A DNA stretch of 64,000 nt from Zopfochytrium polystomum (GCA_025765615.1 JAIVFJ010000122.1:1-64000); one strand, 5' to 3'. Positions 48,578 through 58,604 are shown, counted from the first letter of the stretch. The notes: generated by a model not told the origin, from the letters alone. Translations and numbers: made by a program.

Positions 48578-48886
48578 TTACAAATATCCTCGCGGGCGAG
48601 GTGGTAAGGCGTAGCCTTCCCATATCTTAATTTTTATTACGGCTTTTATATAGTTGTCGGAATCTGAGTCGGAGTCAACTAGTTCAGAATCATTTGTATG
48701 TATAGCTTTTGCACGTTGAGTAAAGTATAATTCTGGTAAAGTGTCACATAACACAAACATTTTTAAATGCACTTTAATAGTCACATCACCTTTACGTGGA
48801 AGAGTCAAAGGAATACTTTTATCACTTATCAAGTTCAAATATCTCTGAAAAGTACCACTAGCCATATTATATGGATACATTGTCAT
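48578..48886 (-). CDS. Unknown viral-block ORF
   Basis: 102 residues, minus strand, with an acidic Asp/Ser run (SELVDSDSDSDNY) in its second half. It starts at a clean ATG just downstream of the helicase piece that follows. No family is recognised; it may be the truncated start of a longer protein, because the 3' end meets the Pif1 insert. Confidence 0.4.
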   Translation of the reverse strand: MTMYPYNMASGTFQRYLNLISDKSIPLTLPRKGDVTIKVHLKMFVLCDTLPELYFTQRAKAIHTNDSELVDSDSDSDNYIKAVIKIKIWEGYALPPRPRGYL

Positions 48887-49408
48887 CTATGCAAATTCTT
48901 TTTTTTGAGATAAAACAAGTGATTGTTGGGACGAGGGTAGTTTCTATCAGCTTTAATGATTTCATCATCGTTCATATGAACTGAATTCAAATGCTGTTAT
49001 CGTTAGATCTATAAGTTTCTTGCCACCAGGTCCACTCAAATAAACAATACTTTGACCAGTGTGGAAGAGAGCATGACTCATAGATTTTTTCAAGTATTCA
49101 CGAATGTTGTTGTCAGTGTCAGGAACAATTTCCTTTAAAAGTTTTTCAAATCTAGCTGTATTAATATTTTCACCATAGTCGTAACTTAATCTTTTTTACT
49201 GAAAGGTTTGAAACATTTTTCTTCAAGATGATATGTTCCATTTTTAAAGGGAATGAACTCAGAGTTTGAATCCAATTGTTCTTCAAAATCCTCCTTGAAC
49301 CACGCTATTTGTGCATTACCAATAATATCTCGTTTGACAAGAGGTTTTAGTTCATTTAATGTCATTTATTTTTTTAACAATTTCAGGACGATCATTGTTT
49401 TTGTCTTT

Positions 49409-49714
49409 TGTTATGAATCACACTCTGGAAACCTCTGGAACCTTCTAGAACATTCCTTCACCAGAACCTTGTGGAACCTTCTGGAACCTTCTTTGCTTTC
49501 CTGACTTGTCTTGTTGTCATTGGTATCATTGGTATCATTGTATTACTAATTGCTGTTTCTGGAACTTCTTTGAGTCTTGACAAGGAAGACTCAAGAGGCA
49601 TAAAAGGGGGATGGGGTGCCTGTCCCATCCCTCAAGTGAATTATTGTTTCCAATAAAATCATCACTCCTCTCAGTTCCTTGTCTGCCTTGCCCTGTCCTG
49701 CCATGTTCCTGACA
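49409..49714 (+). repeat. Solo LTR of the chromovirus family
   Basis: 306 bp, plus orientation, flanked by a 5-bp duplication TCTTT (49404-49408 and 49715-49719). It keeps the TATA box and start sequence. It arose by LTR-LTR recombination after insertion into the viral helicase. Confidence 0.95.
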
Positions 49715-49831
49715 TCTTTTAAATGGAGATAAACAGTTGGAAAAATATTATTCAAGAAGAGTGTTACTTTTAATTTATTGACATCTTTTTTCCTCAGACC
49801 ATCTGAATCATCATAGTAATACCATTGGTGT

Positions 49832-50239
49832 GTTAGGCAGAACTGAATGGTTAGCAGCAAGAGGCACAAGACAGACTCTATTGTGACTGTCAGTTATCGT
49901 TCTCACAATGCCCATGGGAGAGCGAGCCACCACAAATGCAGACCTGGGCGCTGGCTTGCGCTGATGACAAATACTCTGAGTATTAAGTGGAACGGAAACC
50001 TGGTGTCAATAGTTTTCCTCCTCCTCTGCTCAAGCAGATAATATAGGAGAGGTTTTTACCCTGTGCCAGTCACGCTTGCCTAGCAACTATTACAGCGTGT
50101 ATATCATCATCATGTATCAGTAATTCATAACAGAGTTTTTTATCTTTTCTCTCCAAGTTGGGGAGAAGGACCACCCACAAACACACATTTCCACTTCATT
50201 CACTCCTTCCACTCACTCACTCAGAGTAGACTGTTTACA
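49832..50239 (+). repeat. Solo LTR of the copia family
   Basis: 408 bp, TGTTAGGCAG ... GTTTACA, flanked by a 5-bp duplication TGGTG (49827-49831 and 50240-50244). It is the best reference copy of this LTR in the window. Confidence 0.95.
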
Positions 50240-50430
50240 TGGTGAGTATAAGATGTTCTTTTTTTGGTAGAGGTATATACGAATTCCCCTTTGAAAACAT
50301 TTATCATAATAACTATCAATGTTGTTTAATAAAAGTTCTTCACTTATGTCTTCCATTCATTTTATGAAATGCTTTTGTTTCTTTTTCTTCCGTACTCCTG
50401 CCCATTTCATACATATGTAGATTTATATAC

Positions 50431-50446
50431 CACCCATTCCTGACAT
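50431..50446 (-). promoter_or_regulatory. Recurrent upstream motif, copy 1
   Basis: Minus strand ATGTCAGGAATGGGTG, about 70 bases upstream of the helicase start at 50361. See the copies at 51686 and 52738. Confidence 0.4.
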
Positions 50447-50509
50447 ACAATATATACGAAACTTCATACCACACAAGCACATTCAAACACTCAACAGAAT
50501 GTTCATCAA

Positions 50510-50913
50510 ACCTTTCATCAATTTGTCATCTCCATGTCCACTTCCACTTACTTCTAAATTATGAACATATTCTGGTGGAGTCTTGTCAAATAATGGTTTC
50601 TGCTCTGCAAACACATGTACTGCACGCTTGACATCAAACCATTCTTTCATTCTTTGTGAGAATATTGTGTCTCCATTTTCTGCAAAGAAATATACTATCT
50701 ATATTGATTCTCTAGTGCTCGCTTTTGTTTTTCTGAAATCACTGAACTGCCCACAAAGAACAAATATCCAATTTGTGATTGATACTCTCCAAACATGTTT
50801 TTCAATATTTCACACATTGTTTCCATTCTCATTTCATTACCATGATGAATCACTATGCTATGCTTAGATCCAATCAATGTTTCAGCTGAACATTTTATCG
50901 CTTTATCTTCCAT
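50510..50913 (-). pseudogene. Unknown viral-block ORF, one break
   Basis: Minus strand. It starts MEDKAIKCSAETLIGSKHSI at 50913, overlapping the end of the helicase piece upstream by 11 bases. After a stop at about 50695 the next frame continues as a similar-looking sequence (AENGDTIFSQRMKEWFDVKR ...) to about 50510. About 140 residues in all. The phrase CEILKNMFGEYQSQIGYLFF resembles the helix after Walker A in D5 helicases, so this might be the broken central part of that protein rather than a separate gene. I cannot decide. Confidence 0.45.
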
Positions 50914-51645
50914 ACGTTTGCTCTAAAAATTTGTTTGCAGTTTCTGTTTCTACATTTGGATCAAACTCTATTCCACACGTTAATGTCACTTTTCCTTCAA
51001 CTTTTCCTTTTCTGAATTCATTTTTTGAAATATCATAAACACCATTTTTGAAACCTATAATATGCTTGTGTTTGTCGAGATCATATACACTTCCTTTAGA
51101 GGTTGTTTCAAGTAGAAAAGGCGGAAAAGGTTTTGAGCAAACGAGGAAATGGTTGTTCCAAGTGCTGTTCCCACAGACTGGCACAAGAGCAAGTGAAAAA
51201 ATGGAAAAAGGATTTTTTGCGATGGCGGAGGAGGATCACCCCCGAGGAAGCGGACCACCTCTTGGACTGAGTGAATTTGCTGTATTAGCTCAATTAAAGA
51301 AATAGAGCAAGATTAGCTGTGGCAAGGAAAATGGAGGAAAATGTTTCCTCCATTAAGTTTTCAGCCAATCAAATCTTTTTTCCCCAGTAAAGATTCCACC
51401 TTTTCCACTTGAAACGACCTCTTACATAAATCAGCTAATTCTTTTATTATTTTTGAAGAGTTTCTTAATAATTTCCTAAATGTTTTCTCATCATATTCAC
51501 TGTATATTTCTTGATAGTCTCGTATAAAGTTCAGTTCATGTTTTTCGTATATTCCTGTATCTTTATCATACATATACCATTCTTCTAATTCTTTTATATA
51601 TATTATTGGATTGTATAATTCTCTTATTTCTTTGGCTGACAACAT
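50903..51645 (-). pseudogene. D5-like primase-helicase N-terminal part, split by a MITE
   Basis: Minus strand, ATG at 51645. It has a D5_N-like start (LEEWYMYDKDTGIYEK), a helical region, then the hallmark HIIGFKNGVYDISKNEF (near 51060) and LTCGIEFDPN. It stops at 50903 after about 140 viral residues, before any Walker A motif. The 323-bp MITE at 51099-51421 sits in the middle. The viral frame before it and after it is the same once the insert and one TTA are ignored, so the gene was still open here when the MITE arrived. The recurrent motif lies 40-60 bases upstream. Confidence 0.8.
51099..51421. mobile_element. MITE, PIF/Harbinger (Tourist)-like
   Basis: 323 bp with 23-bp inverted ends, GAGGTYGTTTCAAGTRGAAA (first 20 bases; two mismatches between the ends). 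It is flanked by a 3-bp duplication TTA (51096-51098 and 51422-51424). A TTA target and non-coding interior fit PIF/Harbinger MITEs. Its composition is closer to the host than to the viral block. Confidence 0.88.
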
Positions 51646-51685
51646 TTCTCTTTTCTTTTATTTTTTATTTTCTGTTCTTCCCCTG

Positions 51686-51725
51686 CCCATTCCCGACACA
51701 CCTACCATTTTCAATCACATTTTGT
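51686..51725 (-). promoter_or_regulatory. Recurrent upstream motif, copy 2
   Basis: Minus strand: AAGACAAAATGTGATTGAAA followed by GTGTGTCGGGAATGGGC, ending 41 bases before the helicase ATG at 51645. The GC-rich GGGAATGGGC stands out in AT-rich DNA. Confidence 0.45.
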
Positions 51726-51930
51726 CTTTAGACTTGACTTGACTCTATTGTATGTTTCGCACCACCTTTCTCTCGCTGTCACGTGACCTCGTTCTATAAC
51801 TGTCATAAAAAAAACCCACAACACTCCTGGCTGCAGTGCTATGGGCTTTCTCACTTCCAATTCATCAATTTAAAAGAAACACAATTTTGTTTTTATCTTG
51901 AAAGAAGAAACACCTAACCACAACTTCTCG

Positions 51931-52458
51931 TCAAAGAAACCAGATTCTTTTGAATAAAGCACTTTCGATATTCGACTTTTTCTCTGTGCAGTGCTTTTTC
52001 CATTGGAAGTACATTTCTATGAAACTTTCGTATCGTTCATCAAATGCTCCTATTCTTTCTTCTTGGTCTATCATCGTATTTGAATGGACGAGTGTCCAAT
52101 AGTCTTTCATTATGCTTCTGCAGCTATTTATTTCTTTGGTTATCGAAGATCGTGGTGTTTCTTTCATTCCATTCGCAAATATTGCTCCATGTTTTTCTTT
52201 ATATTTTAAGATAAGATCGCTGCAATCAGTGTATTTCCGATGTGGATCTGACTCGTTCTGGTTATCATTCTCAGTCGAAAATGAAAATGAACCAGCCGCA
52301 ATCAGATCCATCGCTCGACGTCTATCATGTCCTCGGTTTGAAACAATTTCCGTTATTGCTCCTGTTATTGCTCCAAAAACTCCAAGTATAAGAGACCCTG
52401 CAATGACGCCGTGGAAGGGTTTTTTATGAAGCTCATTTGTGTAAATCTTTTGCTTCAT
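51931..52458 (-). CDS. Small membrane protein of the viral block
   Basis: 175 residues, intact frame. A short Lys-rich start is followed by a hydrophobic, Gly/Ala-rich helix (VIAGSLILGVFGAITGAITE, about residues 19-38), likely a membrane anchor, and then a soluble helical domain with several Trp/Tyr and Cys. No family is recognised. It is one of the few undamaged frames in the block. It sits between two other minus-strand genes with short gaps. Confidence 0.5.
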   Translation of the reverse strand: MKQKIYTNELHKKPFHGVIAGSLILGVFGAITGAITEIVSNRGHDRRRAMDLIAAGSFSFSTENDNQNESDPHRKYTDCSDLILKYKEKHGAIFANGMKETPRSSITKEINSCRSIMKDYWTLVHSNTMIDQEERIGAFDERYESFIEMYFQWKKHCTEKKSNIESALFKRIWFL

Positions 52459-52511
52459 TTTTTTTTTCCGGTTTCGCTTTTAATCTTTTCACAAAGTATT
52501 TCAAAATCTCT

Positions 52512-52680
52512 TCATTCATTTCCTCCTTTATTTATTATTTCTTCTTCCTCTCCATATTTATATTTTAATACTTCTATTTTGAACGTATTTGTGTTTATAA
52601 TCGTGTTTTTTGACACTGCAACTCCAAGTGGTTTCCCATAATATCCCTATCTTATACCATATCTCTCTTGGAAACATCAT
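52512..52680 (-). pseudogene. Small unknown viral-block ORF
   Basis: Minus strand, starting MMFPREIWYKIG at 52680. After a one-base shift it continues YGKPLGVAVSKNTIINTNTF to an acidic end at 52512, about 55 residues. The recurrent motif lies about 60 bases upstream. It was too short and broken to be found as one frame. Confidence 0.4.
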
Positions 52681-52737
52681 TTTCTTTTCTTTCATCCAAC
52701 TTTTTTTTCATTTTTTCCTTAACTCTTTTTCATTTCT

Positions 52738-52790
52738 CGCCCATTCCCAACATACCAACTAACCTTTTCACTCTCTTTTCGTCTTTTGAC
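52738..52790 (-). promoter_or_regulatory. Recurrent upstream motif, copy 3
   Basis: Minus strand: AAGTCAAAAGACGAAAAGAG, then GGTATGTTGGGAATGGGCGA, about 60 bases before the small ORF at 52680. It shares both halves with copy 2. Confidence 0.45.
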
Positions 52791-52847
52791 TTTACCTTTA
52801 TTTCCTGAAATATTGCCTTGTCATGGTTGTGAATCATGTCACGAACA

Positions 52848-53010
52848 TTCAGAAAGAACGACTTGTCATGCGGGTCCCCAAGATGTCTTGTCAAGCTCAT
52901 GAAACATTTAGAGAAAGAACGGCTTGTCAAGCTCATTCTGAAAGAACGCCTTGTGACGCATTTCTGAAAGGATGACTTGTCAAACGAAATTTTAAAGAAA
53001 GAACAAAAGA
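52848..53010. repeat. Tandem GAAAGAACGACTTGTCAAGC repeats, cluster 1
   Basis: Four to five imperfect 25-30 bp units around GAAAGAACGMCTTGTCAWGC. A second cluster with at least four units is at 53570-53700. Confidence 0.75.
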
Positions 53011-53039
53011 AAAAATTGAACGAACGACGCCGTCCCAAT

Positions 53040-53500
53040 CTCTCTCGTGATCCTTCCAAACAATACCCTCTCCCACCTGCTCTTACATCAACGCAGATCT
53101 TTGAATCAATTGCTTAGAATTGCTCACATCTTTCCAAAACAAATCCCTGTGACGATTTCCTTCATCGCCTCTCCGTCTTCTCTTTGTTCTTTAGATCTCT
53201 CAATAACTCCAACGCTAATATCAGGGTAGAATCACAATTCTAAATCTCTCTCGATCCCTCGCAGATCGGTCCTTCCACGCTCGTTCATCGCTTTCCAAAC
53301 AAATCCCTGTGACCATTTCCTTTCGATCGCTCTCTAAGTCTCTCAATTATTCGAACCCAATATTATAATCACAAATCTCCGTCCCTCTCAATTTCACACA
53401 TCAACACGCTCCGTATGAAGCCAATCAATAACCCCCCTGTTACCATTTTCTTCATTGCCTCTCAACATCTCGCAATCTTTTTCGATCCATCTCAATCCTA
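53040..53500. repeat. Three diverged units of about 140 bp
   Basis: The phrase CAAATCCCTGTGACNATTTC recurs at about 53138 and 53300, with a weaker copy near 53432, within CTCTC/GATC-rich flanks. It lies between the two clusters of the short repeat, so the whole of 52.85-53.70 kb is a nested repeat array. No gene is seen. Confidence 0.6.
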
Positions 53501-53569
53501 AGTTCAATCTCTTTCACATTGTACACTTTGGTGGTGGGAGGGTTCAATCAATTGGAATAGAATGGCCCG

Positions 53570-53700
53570 CATTCTGAAAGAACAACTTGTCAAGCTTGTT
53601 ATGAAAGGATGCCTTGTCCAGCTCGTTATGAAAGGACGCCTTGTCATGCTTGTGAAAATGTCACACACATTCAGAAAGAAGGACTTATCCTGCTTGTTAC
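53570..53700. repeat. Tandem GAAAGAACGACTTGTCAAGC repeats, cluster 2
   Basis: Four units of the 25-30 bp repeat of cluster 1, ending at the start of the host-like coding region. Confidence 0.75.
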
Positions 53701-55199
53701 TTGGAATCTCGTATTCGGCTCTTTACTGAAAGCTATGATATTGTCGAGAAAGAAGCAATGGAAAACAGACAAGAAAGCTATGACAGTGATCGTGAATATT
53801 ACGATAATGAGCCGGTTGAAGCGATGAAACAGAAACCATGGTTAACCCTTTCAGGAACGAGAAGTGAACAAGTCAGATATGTATGATTACCGCACAGTTA
53901 TCGTCAGGCAACTGTGACTTTTGCGAGACTTTTGTTTTGTAGTAAATTTGGAACACGCTCCAAAGATCATTGCTGCACTTGCAGATATTGGAAGGACCAT
54001 CGGAAACTTGCAGTTTAAAGCTAAGGTCTGGACATTATTGGAAAGCTGCGTGTTCGCATTGGACGACCGCCTGTATGAGCTGTTGACTGCTACCCCGGAC
54101 ATTGGGGCCTAGTAACGTAGATGACAAGATCAAGATCAAGTTCCAATTAGACGTCGAGGAGCTTGTTCACTTTTACATCGATGTGAAGGACAAAGATGGC
54201 GTCCAAATATTCGCGCTTGCACTGGCAGTTCTTCCTATCTGTGGTGGCAAGGATTTGCATCTAACCTATATTTGTTCCACTGTTAAGCTTGAGCGTAAAG
54301 TCGATTTGACAAAACTCTGTAGTTTGTTGTTGGGCGAACGGTTCAGGACAGCTTTTGTGCTTGCAATTGACATGGTTTGGCTGGAGTTGCTGGACTGTCT
54401 GTGCCAAAACAAGTTGGAGCTTCATCGTCAGAAATTGCTTGAGTATTGCATTCCTATCCTTGTGTCACAACTGAACAAACAAAAAGGCGTTGGAAAACTG
54501 ATTAGTCGTTTGGCCCCTGACATGAACGAAAGCAAGTTGATTGAGATCCTTGATGCTATCCTTCTCATTCTCCCACAATATTCTCTGGAAACTAGTATGG
54601 ATCCCGACATCCACAAGTTGGGCTTTCCTGCAGTCATTGGTGCCCTTGCACAGCGTGGATTTTCGGCGCAAATACAGCCTTTGGTGCAATTTTTGTACAA
54701 CATTATAGCTCATGAACACTGGGTGTGGAAGAGCTTTGGCTATGACGTATGTGTCCTCATTTTGGAATCAGTGATACGCCATCTCAGCCCGATTAAGTTT
54801 ACGGATGTGGCTTTGCTTTGGAAAAGAAGCTATGAATACCCAGAGATTTTTACTGAAACATTGGCTACAGCATCTGCAAAGCAGATGGCCGGCCTAATCA
54901 ACACCAAATCTGCTTCTATTTGCGATGTAGAAAGGTTATTGATTGCAGCCCTTGAACATGCCCAGCAGGAATATCATCTGCGTAGTGGGATCCTTGTAAT
55001 GAAAGTGGTTTGCCAGCTTCACCAAAGTGTAGTCGGATCCCCGACAGTGTCTCCAAGTATAACTGGCTCTCTACTGTCTCTCCTAGCTGCGTACTTGAAC
55101 CAGCCGGGAGAAATCCACGATCCAAGCTCGGTCCCAGATAAACCGGAGATGGCATCGCCAGAGCTATGCCCATTCCCAACACGCTCAAACTATACCTAA
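53701..55199 (+). pseudogene. Host-like all-helical protein, broken
   Basis: Plus strand, normal base composition. 53701-53880 codes an acidic start (ESYDSDREYYDNEPVEAMKQ). A TTTTGTTTTGTAG acceptor-like site precedes 53940, where a helical frame starts (NLEHAPKIIAALADIGRTIG). A frame change at about 54100 leads into the main 1.1-kb frame (to 55199), rich in Leu and helices spaced like HEAT/ARM repeats (SKLIEILDAILLILPQY, AVIGALAQRGFSAQIQPLVQFL). I recognise no specific family. The intact long frame suggests it decayed recently or has an intron at 54100. The end lies 45 bases before a chromovirus LTR. Confidence 0.5.
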
Positions 55200-55244
55200 C
55201 ACACATATCATATCATCAAAAAAAAATCTTCTCCTCATTCTTTC

Positions 55245-55597
55245 TGTCAGGAACAGGGCAGGACAGGGCAAGGCAGACAAGGAACTGAGAGGAGTGATGA
55301 TTGTATTGGAAACAATAATTCACTTGAGGGATGGGACAGGTTCCCCATCCCCCTTTTATACCTTTTGAGAATGTTCCTTGTCAAGACTCAAAGAATGTTC
55401 CAGAAAGAGCAATTAGTAATACAATGATACCAATGATACCAATGACAACAAGACAAGTCAGGAAAGCAAAGAAGGTTCCAGAAGGTTCCACAAGGTTCCA
55501 TGAAGGAATGTTCTAGAAGGTTCCAGAAGGTTCCAGAAGGTTCCATGAAGGAATGTTCTAGAAGGTTCCAGAGGTTTCCAGAGGGTGATTCATAACA
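55245..55597 (-). repeat. Solo LTR of the chromovirus family
   Basis: 353 bp, minus orientation, flanked by a 5-bp duplication CTTTC (55240-55244 and 55598-55602). It has the longer, 45-bp-duplicated form, like the 3' LTR of the full-length element. Confidence 0.95.
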
Positions 55598-55602
55598 CTT
55601 TC

Positions 55603-56030
55603 CAAATCTCCTTATTGTTTTACGTTGAACAGACTTCCATATTATTTATGTTCATATATTTTGAACGACCAACTAACATATTCAATCACATAATGTCGTA
55701 AGACGTTACGTTTATTGAACATCTTGTTCACTTACTCCACTCAACTACTTCACTTCTTTCCTTTATTTCTTCACTTTACATTGCCTCACATATTCTTTGG
55801 ATTTTTTTGGATTTTTTTTCTTATCTTATTCTTTAGCATTCCGCCCACACACTATATATGATCCCCATGCCACTCGAGCAGCACTAACATATTCAATTGT
55901 ATTTCATCTTTATTGAACATCTGGTTCTACATTTCTCTCATTACTTTCTCTCCTACACCAAACATATTATATGATTTTTTTCTTTATTATTCTCTCCACT
56001 TCCTCGCAATTCCGCTGGTGACCTTCTTGG
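55603..56030. other. AT-rich viral-block DNA
   Basis: Minus-strand phrases like ATGTGATTGAATATGTTAGT occur near 55660 and, partly, 55890. They resemble the first half of the recurrent upstream motif. No gene is seen. Confidence 0.4.
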
Positions 56031-56040
56031 ATCTTACTCG

Positions 56041-56430
56041 ACTATCTTGCAGCTCTCCTTTGCCCGATTGGTTGTTGGACGTCGTTTTGTAAAGCCATTT
56101 CTTATTGATCCCCTCCTCCACATTGCCCACTTGTCAGCTACAAAGGACTGCGGGCCAAAGAGGATGTTCTATGAAAGCCGGGGCTCTTTCTGCTTCTCCA
56201 CGATGGTCGCTGTTCGGAGCTACATGGATCTATCCTATGTGTTTGATCTTCAAGGCTCAGAGGAAGTTCATGATCATGATATCACGATTTTACAATCAAT
56301 TCCCCTTCTATTTCCCATCGATAGCATCGTCTGATCCCCTGCCTGCCATATGGACAATTTTTCAGCCCAACCCATAAACTCTTCCGGTCAGGCAGTCCCT
56401 TTGGCTGAGGCCATTTGAGATGCATTTGCA
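56041..56430 (+). pseudogene. Fragment of unknown host-like protein
   Basis: A 95-residue frame of normal composition (RFVKPFLIDPLLHIAHLSAT ... SEEVHDHDITILQSIPLLFP). After a stop the same sense continues weakly to about 56520 (NFSAQPINSSGQAVPLAEAI). I do not recognise it. It looks like a host or transposon fragment inserted in the viral block. Confidence 0.4.
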
Positions 56431-56904
56431 ATTCTGGAAATTGATAAAGTTCATCGTGGTGACGGTACTCTCATCAACTTACTGACCAGCAGCTTTGGAA
56501 GTGCTTCAATACTTGGAAACCTATGTCCAAACCCATCTTGAAACCTTTGTTGAACATTGCAAAACGATACCAATTCCATTCGTAAATGAATTTGATCTGG
56601 AATCTGATCCATTTTGCAACTGCTTGTTACAGCCGTTTAGGCACTTATTCCAGCTCTCTCTGCAGACAGTGTCCGTCAAGCATGGGATCTCCTTTATGTA
56701 CTTGAATTCACTGTCAAGACACAATGGTCAGAACCGACTTGTGTTTTTCGGTCTATTTGCACCAGTCCCATACTCTACATGTTTCTTATCTTTCTCTCTT
56801 ATTTCTTGGATAAATCTCTTATCTGTTGTTACAACAATGTCATCAATATAATTCAACGTTGCACAATCATTCCAATTATTCCAGTATTTTATTGACATTT
56901 TGTG

Positions 56905-57171
56905 TCATGTTAAAACATTCGTTTCAACTAATATTTCCTCTTCCTGACCAAGATGATCTTTACATTCCAACATTCCGCATTTGTCCTTTTCTTTTCCCGT
57001 TTTCAAAATGTGTTGGCATATTTTTTTCTCATATTCTTCAATCCATGCTCCACATGCTTCTTCCAATTCTCCCTCTTTCATTATTTCCTTCATCCTCTTA
57101 ATTCTTTCCATGTTTTCTTTTGTATATTCCGCTTTTACTATCACTTTCCCATTTTCTGAAGTAAGTTCCAT
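56905..57171 (-). CDS. Small charged helical ORF, unknown
   Basis: 88 residues, minus strand, Lys/Glu-rich and helical (TKENMERIKRMKEIMKEGEL) with three Cys in the second half. Viral-block composition. No family is recognised. Confidence 0.4.
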   Translation of the reverse strand: MELTSENGKVIVKAEYTKENMERIKRMKEIMKEGELEEACGAWIEEYEKKICQHILKTGKEKDKCGMLECKDHLGQEEEILVETNVLT

Positions 57172-57387
57172 TCTTGCTCAACTTTTGTGCAACTCTGTTC
57201 ACTTCTTCTCAAAATTCAGTTTTTCTAGTCACGTGACCTTCTACAAAACTGTAATTAATTTTCTTTACACTTTTAATAATGGTACCAACTACTGGCACTG
57301 ATTGCTCTGGGATAGAGTGACATACTATTGGGTGATTAGGGAATGCACATCATTACGAGAAGTGACGTGACAATGTTATAAATTTTG

Positions 57388-57695
57388 TCATAAAAAAAAT
57401 GCTCCTAACACTGCTGGCTGCAATGCTAAGAGCTTTCTTTCTAATTTCACATCTTTCTCCTTTTCCCATTCCCAGCACCTATACAATTTCAATTGAAAGT
57501 CATCAAACCAATACGCCAAATGATAGTATTCTAACGTGTCTTCATTCATTATTAGTCCATTCAATATAGCTCGTCCATGTGGAATTGGTAACCACACTTT
57601 AATATATGTTCGTCCTTTAACTTTGTGATATACATGTTCATTTTTCTAAAATTTTTTATTTCACTTTCCACTTTATTTCTTTTGAATGTGTATCC
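57388..57695 (-). pseudogene. Unknown viral-block gene, one frameshift
   Basis: Minus strand. It starts MTGYTFKRNKVESEIKN near 57695. After a one-base change it continues HVYHKVKGRTYIKVWLPIPH and reads through aromatic-rich sequence (YYHLAYWFDDFQLKLYRCWE) to 57388. About 100 residues. The sequence looks like a compact folded domain, but I cannot name it. Confidence 0.45.
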
Positions 57696-57978
57696 TGTCA
57701 TTTTTTTAATTGTATTTTTTCATCCATTGTTCCTGAGATATCTGTTATTGAAATGTATCTCAAGATTTCACTTATTATTTCTGTTGGTAACATCACCATT
57801 TACATTTATTACAGAACATCCACTTTTTTCAATTTATTTACTACACATTATTTCACTATACAACATCTACAAAAGCTTTACTACACAACTACACAACTTT
57901 ATTTTACTACACAATTTTCATTACACTTTATATAAATCACGCTTTCACTTGTCACAATCAAAACTCATCCACTTCAAC

Positions 57979-58071
57979 ATGTCTGACATTGAAACAAACT
58001 TTAATTTCACCGAACTCAACGTACAAATCGTTCTTCTTGACATATACAAAAAGATGGACAAGATTTCTTGA
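57979..58071 (+). CDS. Very small viral-block ORF with TATA box
   Basis: 30 codons, starting MSDIETNFNFTELNVQIVLL. A TTTATATAAA box lies at 57928-57937, 42-51 bases upstream of the ATG. It converges with the minus-strand genes to its right. It may be the intact start of a frameshifted longer gene. Confidence 0.3.
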   Translation: MSDIETNFNFTELNVQIVLLDIYKKMDKIS

Positions 58072-58097
58072 TATTCTCAATAAGCTTGAGGGCTTTT

Positions 58098-58604
58098 TCA
58101 TCTTTTTTGCCAAGTCGTCGGTTTCGCTGTCACTTTTACTACTTGCTTCACTTTCACTGCTTTCACTTTCATTTTCAACACCGTTTGAACGTAATATTTC
58201 ATCGATCTCTTCTTCAGAGTTCCCATTATTCTCAAGCTTGCAATGAATTCATTTACCTGTTTTCGTCGCCGTTTTTTCTCTTCTTTTTCATCATACACTG
58301 CAATATTCTCCATATCTGTGTCTGATTGTTTTAGTTTCTTCAAATTTTCTTCCAAATTTTGAACTATTGAGCTGTTGTATACTCTTCTCCTCCGTTCTTC
58401 TAGATCAGTGTTTTTAGTTCTTTCATACAAAGCTTTTATGTCTGGCAATATTCTTTTCCACAAAACATTTCCTCCTTTTATTAATAATTCTTTTTCTTTC
58501 ATTCCTTTGTATCGATTCTTTAACACTAAATATTGATCCAATCCGCTCACAGCATCGTTAATGATGTCGTACTTTTCCTTGTTATTATGTTCACATTTTC
58601 GCAT
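58098..58604 (-). CDS. Basic helical ORF, unknown
   Basis: 168 residues, intact, minus strand, Lys/Arg-rich throughout and predicted mostly helical; the C-terminal 40 residues are very basic (KMKVKAVKVKQVVKVTAKPT), suggesting nucleic-acid contact. No family is recognised. It follows the KOW/coiled-coil gene on the same strand. Confidence 0.45.
   Translation of the reverse strand: MRKCEHNNKEKYDIINDAVSGLDQYLVLKNRYKGMKEKELLIKGGNVLWKRILPDIKALYERTKNTDLEERRRRVYNSSIVQNLEENLKKLKQSDTDMENIAVYDEKEEKKRRRKQVNEFIASLRIMGTLKKRSMKYYVQTVLKMKVKAVKVKQVVKVTAKPTTWQKR

Larger units (their letters stand above)
48950..50361 (-). pseudogene. D5-like SF3 helicase, split by two solo LTRs
   Basis: Minus strand. It starts MEDISEELLLNNIDSYYDK (50361). 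After a one-base shift it reads TSYTHQWYYYDDSDGLRKKD, a D5_N-like WYYYD block. Then FIPFKNGTYHLEEK (near 49240) matches the conserved FKNGxYDL motif, and YLKKSMSHALFHTGQ leads to a damaged P-loop, LSGPGGKKLIDL (near 49020), lacking the usual GKST. A copia LTR (49832-50239) and a chromovirus LTR (49409-49714) both landed in it. Coding continues sensibly on either side of each. Further frame changes occur near 49200 and 48975. Confidence 0.75.

Noticed and set aside
55165..55185. A further copy of the GGGAATGGGC motif
   Set aside because: It lies inside host-like coding sequence with no minus-strand gene start nearby.
56821..56870. YIDDIVV on the minus strand, like a reverse-transcriptase motif
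   Set aside because: No other RT block lies on either side and the frame is short; probably chance.
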